Shown here: positions 5,998 through 7,061 of the stretch, piece after piece
Numbering within the stretch: the first letter of the stretch is position 1
Layout of the letters: every line of letters begins with the position of its first letter
NCBI GenBank assembly: GCA_937896115.1
Contig: CALBLB010000253.1
Span: 1 to 7,061, forward strand
Direction: 5' to 3'
DNA from: an uncultured Succinatimonas sp.
Lineage (GTDB): Bacteria; Pseudomonadota; Gammaproteobacteria; Enterobacterales; Succinivibrionaceae
DNA length: 7,061 nt
The notes under the pieces: generated by a model
Database searches by the model: none
What the model was told of the DNA's origin: nothing
Seen by the model: the letters and a program-made list of their open reading frames with translations, nothing else
Made by a program: the position numbers and the translations under genes

Positions 5998-6013
5998 ATA
6001 AAAACGTTTTCAT
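5998..6013 (+). promoter_or_regulatory. LacI/GalR-type operator candidate
   Basis: ATAAAAACGTTTTCAT is a 16-bp palindrome with a single mismatched pair, centred on CG and flanked by A/T runs. This is the form of operators bound by many LacI/GalR-family sugar repressors. It sits just upstream of the putative araD -35, where a bound repressor or activator could act. No regulator gene is in the window. Confidence 0.42.
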
Positions 6014-6017
6014 TGTT

Positions 6018-6045
6018 TTGTAAGTTTCTCTCTCACTGTTAAGAT
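6018..6045 (+). promoter_or_regulatory. Candidate promoter for araD
   Basis: TTGTAA (6018-6023) and TAAGAT (6040-6045) are separated by 16 bp, each a 4/6 match. They predict a start near 6052 and a leader of about 34 nt containing the GAGG ribosome-binding site at 6074-6077. Several other AT-rich hexamers in this gap could serve, so the exact choice is uncertain. The whole gap 5904-6085 is AT-rich and contains no gene. Confidence 0.35.
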
Positions 6046-6085
6046 ATTCGTATCTAAATTCCTATACACATGCGAGGCATAATTC

Positions 6086-6811
6086 ATGCTGGAAGAACTC
6101 AAGGAACAAGTATTCAAAGCCAATCTCGATCTTCCCAAACACGGTCTGGTAACCTTTACCTGGGGCAACGTCTCGGGTATTGATCGTGAAAAAGGACTGG
6201 TAGTCATCAAGCCGTCAGGGGTTGATTACGAAACCATGAAAGCAGACGACATGGTGGTGGTAGATTTGGAAAGCGGTAAAAAAGTAGAAGGCCGACTGAA
6301 TCCGTCCACCGATACCGAAACCCACCTTGTGCTCTACCGTGCCTGCAAAGACATAGGTGGCATAGTACACACCCACTCAAGAAACGCCGTGGGATTTGCT
6401 CAGGCCGGCATGGATATCCCGGCACTGGGTACCACCGGTGCTGACTATTTTTACGGTCCGGTTCCCTGCACTCGTCCCATGACTGATGAGGAGATCAAAG
6501 GAGAATACGAAAAAGAAACCGGCAACGTGATAGTGGAAACCTTTAAAAAACGCGGTATAGCAATGAAAGATGTGCCGGCAGCCTTGGTGTTCTCCCACGG
6601 TCCTTTTGCCTGGGGAAAGTCTCCTGACAATGCCGTGTACAATTCCGTAGTTCTTGAAGAAATAGCTTTCATGGCTTTTCACGCTCTGATGTTAAAACAC
6701 GGTGATCTGGCTCCCATGCAACAGACTCTTCTTGATAAACACTATTTAAGAAAACACGGCAAAAATGCCTACTACGGCCAGGGCAATATTTCCAACGTGC
6801 ATACCCTTTAA
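6086..6811 (+). CDS. araD: L-ribulose-5-phosphate 4-epimerase (AraD/SgbE/UlaF family)
   Basis: This cytoplasmic zinc-dependent class II aldolase-fold enzyme interconverts L-ribulose 5-phosphate and D-xylulose 5-phosphate, feeding pentoses into the pentose phosphate pathway. The ATG at 6086 has GAGG (6074-6077) 8 nt upstream. Residues known from E. coli AraD appear at identical positions: D76, metal ligands H95, H97 and H171, D120, E142 and Y229. Conserved blocks include TWGNVS (25-30), IKPSGVDYETMKADDMVVV (41-59), GGIVHTHSR (91-99), HGPFAWGK (171-178) and LLDKHYLRKHG (215-225). It has 241 residues against 231 for AraD; the extra tail is GNISNVHTL after the usual AYYGQ end. The usual GTTHADYFYG reads GTTGADYFYG (H118G). 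The N-terminal half resembles UlaF/SgbE and the C-terminal end AraD, so arabinose, ascorbate or gulose-type pathways cannot be separated. No araA/araB neighbour is visible. Confidence 0.92.
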   Translation: MLEELKEQVFKANLDLPKHGLVTFTWGNVSGIDREKGLVVIKPSGVDYETMKADDMVVVDLESGKKVEGRLNPSTDTETHLVLYRACKDIGGIVHTHSRNAVGFAQAGMDIPALGTTGADYFYGPVPCTRPMTDEEIKGEYEKETGNVIVETFKKRGIAMKDVPAALVFSHGPFAWGKSPDNAVYNSVVLEEIAFMAFHALMLKHGDLAPMQQTLLDKHYLRKHGKNAYYGQGNISNVHTL

Positions 6812-6832
6812 GTTTTCCTCATACAAAAACTC

Positions 6833-6857
6833 AGGCGGTCTTGTGACCGCCTTTTTT
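6833..6857 (+). terminator. Intrinsic terminator of araD
   Basis: A perfect 8-bp stem (AGGCGGTC at 6833-6840 with GACCGCCT at 6845-6852, TTGT loop) is followed by six T residues (6852-6857), 21 bp after the araD stop. This indicates that araD ends its transcript here and is not followed by co-transcribed genes. Confidence 0.92.
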
Positions 6858-7061
6858 ACAACCATTTGCGAACTTGCGTTTTTACAAATGATCGCAATTT
6901 AAACTATCAGTCTTTTGCCTGGCGTAAAATTCATCACACTTTTTTTATAAAAGCGCAGAAAAATAATCTTTGCTTATGTGAAACACGTTAAATTTTCAGG
7001 CAAACTTTCTTGAAACTAACCATCTCATCTCCTATGCTTTTGATTATGTAATCGTTTGCGT
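6858..7061. other. Gene-free AT-rich region to the right edge
   Basis: I find no convincing coding frame or RNA gene in these 204 bases. They contain an interlaced pair of inverted repeats: CATTTG (6863-6868) with CAAATG (6885-6890), and TTGCGA (6866-6871) with TCGCAA (6892-6897). There is also a short palindrome GATTATGTAATC (7041-7053 region) and an outward-reading promoter candidate. The stretch is most likely the upstream regulatory region of a gene that begins beyond base 7061. Confidence 0.5.
7010..7038 (+). promoter_or_regulatory. Candidate sigma-70 promoter reading out of the window
   Basis: TTGAAA (7010-7015, 5/6) and TATGCT (7033-7038, 4/6) are separated by exactly 17 bp. A start near 7045 would serve a plus-strand gene lying past the right edge. 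The following GATTA-TG-TAATC palindrome would fall at the predicted start and could be an operator. Confidence 0.42.

Overview
The window looks like chromosomal core DNA from a gammaproteobacterium. It has a long, three-domain-type phosphotransacetylase gene, a YfbV (DUF412) gene and a YfcH-type epimerase gene in the same relative order as the Escherichia coli yfbV-ackA-pta-...-yfcH region. It also has a prfA-prmC pair and an AraD-like epimerase that aligns with the enterobacterial proteins at every metal ligand. The Rpn-type protein tail with glycine-every-fourth-residue repeats, the fermentation gene and the moderate base composition would fit a gut or rumen anaerobe such as a member of the Succinivibrionaceae. 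That family-level placement is inference only.

Layout. Positions 3-389 (+) are the 3' end of an Rpn/PD-(D/E)XK-type gene that enters from the left edge and carries a 24-bp in-frame tandem repeat. It converges on a minus-strand block: yfbV (2875-2423), then prfA (2369-1275), then prmC (1278-454). prfA and prmC overlap by four bases (GTGA) and are translationally coupled; a hairpin follows prmC. Divergent from yfbV, across a 156-bp promoter region, is pta (3032-5023, +, GTG start), which ends in a strong intrinsic terminator. A yfcH-like gene (5076-5903, +) begins two bases after that terminator's T tract. After an AT-rich 182-bp regulatory gap with several palindromes comes an L-ribulose-5-phosphate 4-epimerase gene (6086-6811, +) with its own terminator. 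The last ~200 bp hold no gene but contain a plausible promoter reading out of the window.

How the genes relate. PrmC methylates the GGQ glutamine of the release factor encoded by prfA, so that pair is a functional unit. Pta interconverts acetyl-CoA and acetyl phosphate and normally works with AckA, whose gene is absent from its usual place between yfbV and pta. The AraD-like enzyme would feed pentose carbon into the pentose phosphate pathway, but no araA, araB or ula/sgb partner is visible.

No wholly new system is evident. The points most worth checking are the cysteine-rich insert and the shortened middle domain of Pta, the loss of ackA from the locus, the terminator abutting the yfcH start codon, the repeat tract in the Rpn tail, and the palindromic operator-like sites upstream of araD.
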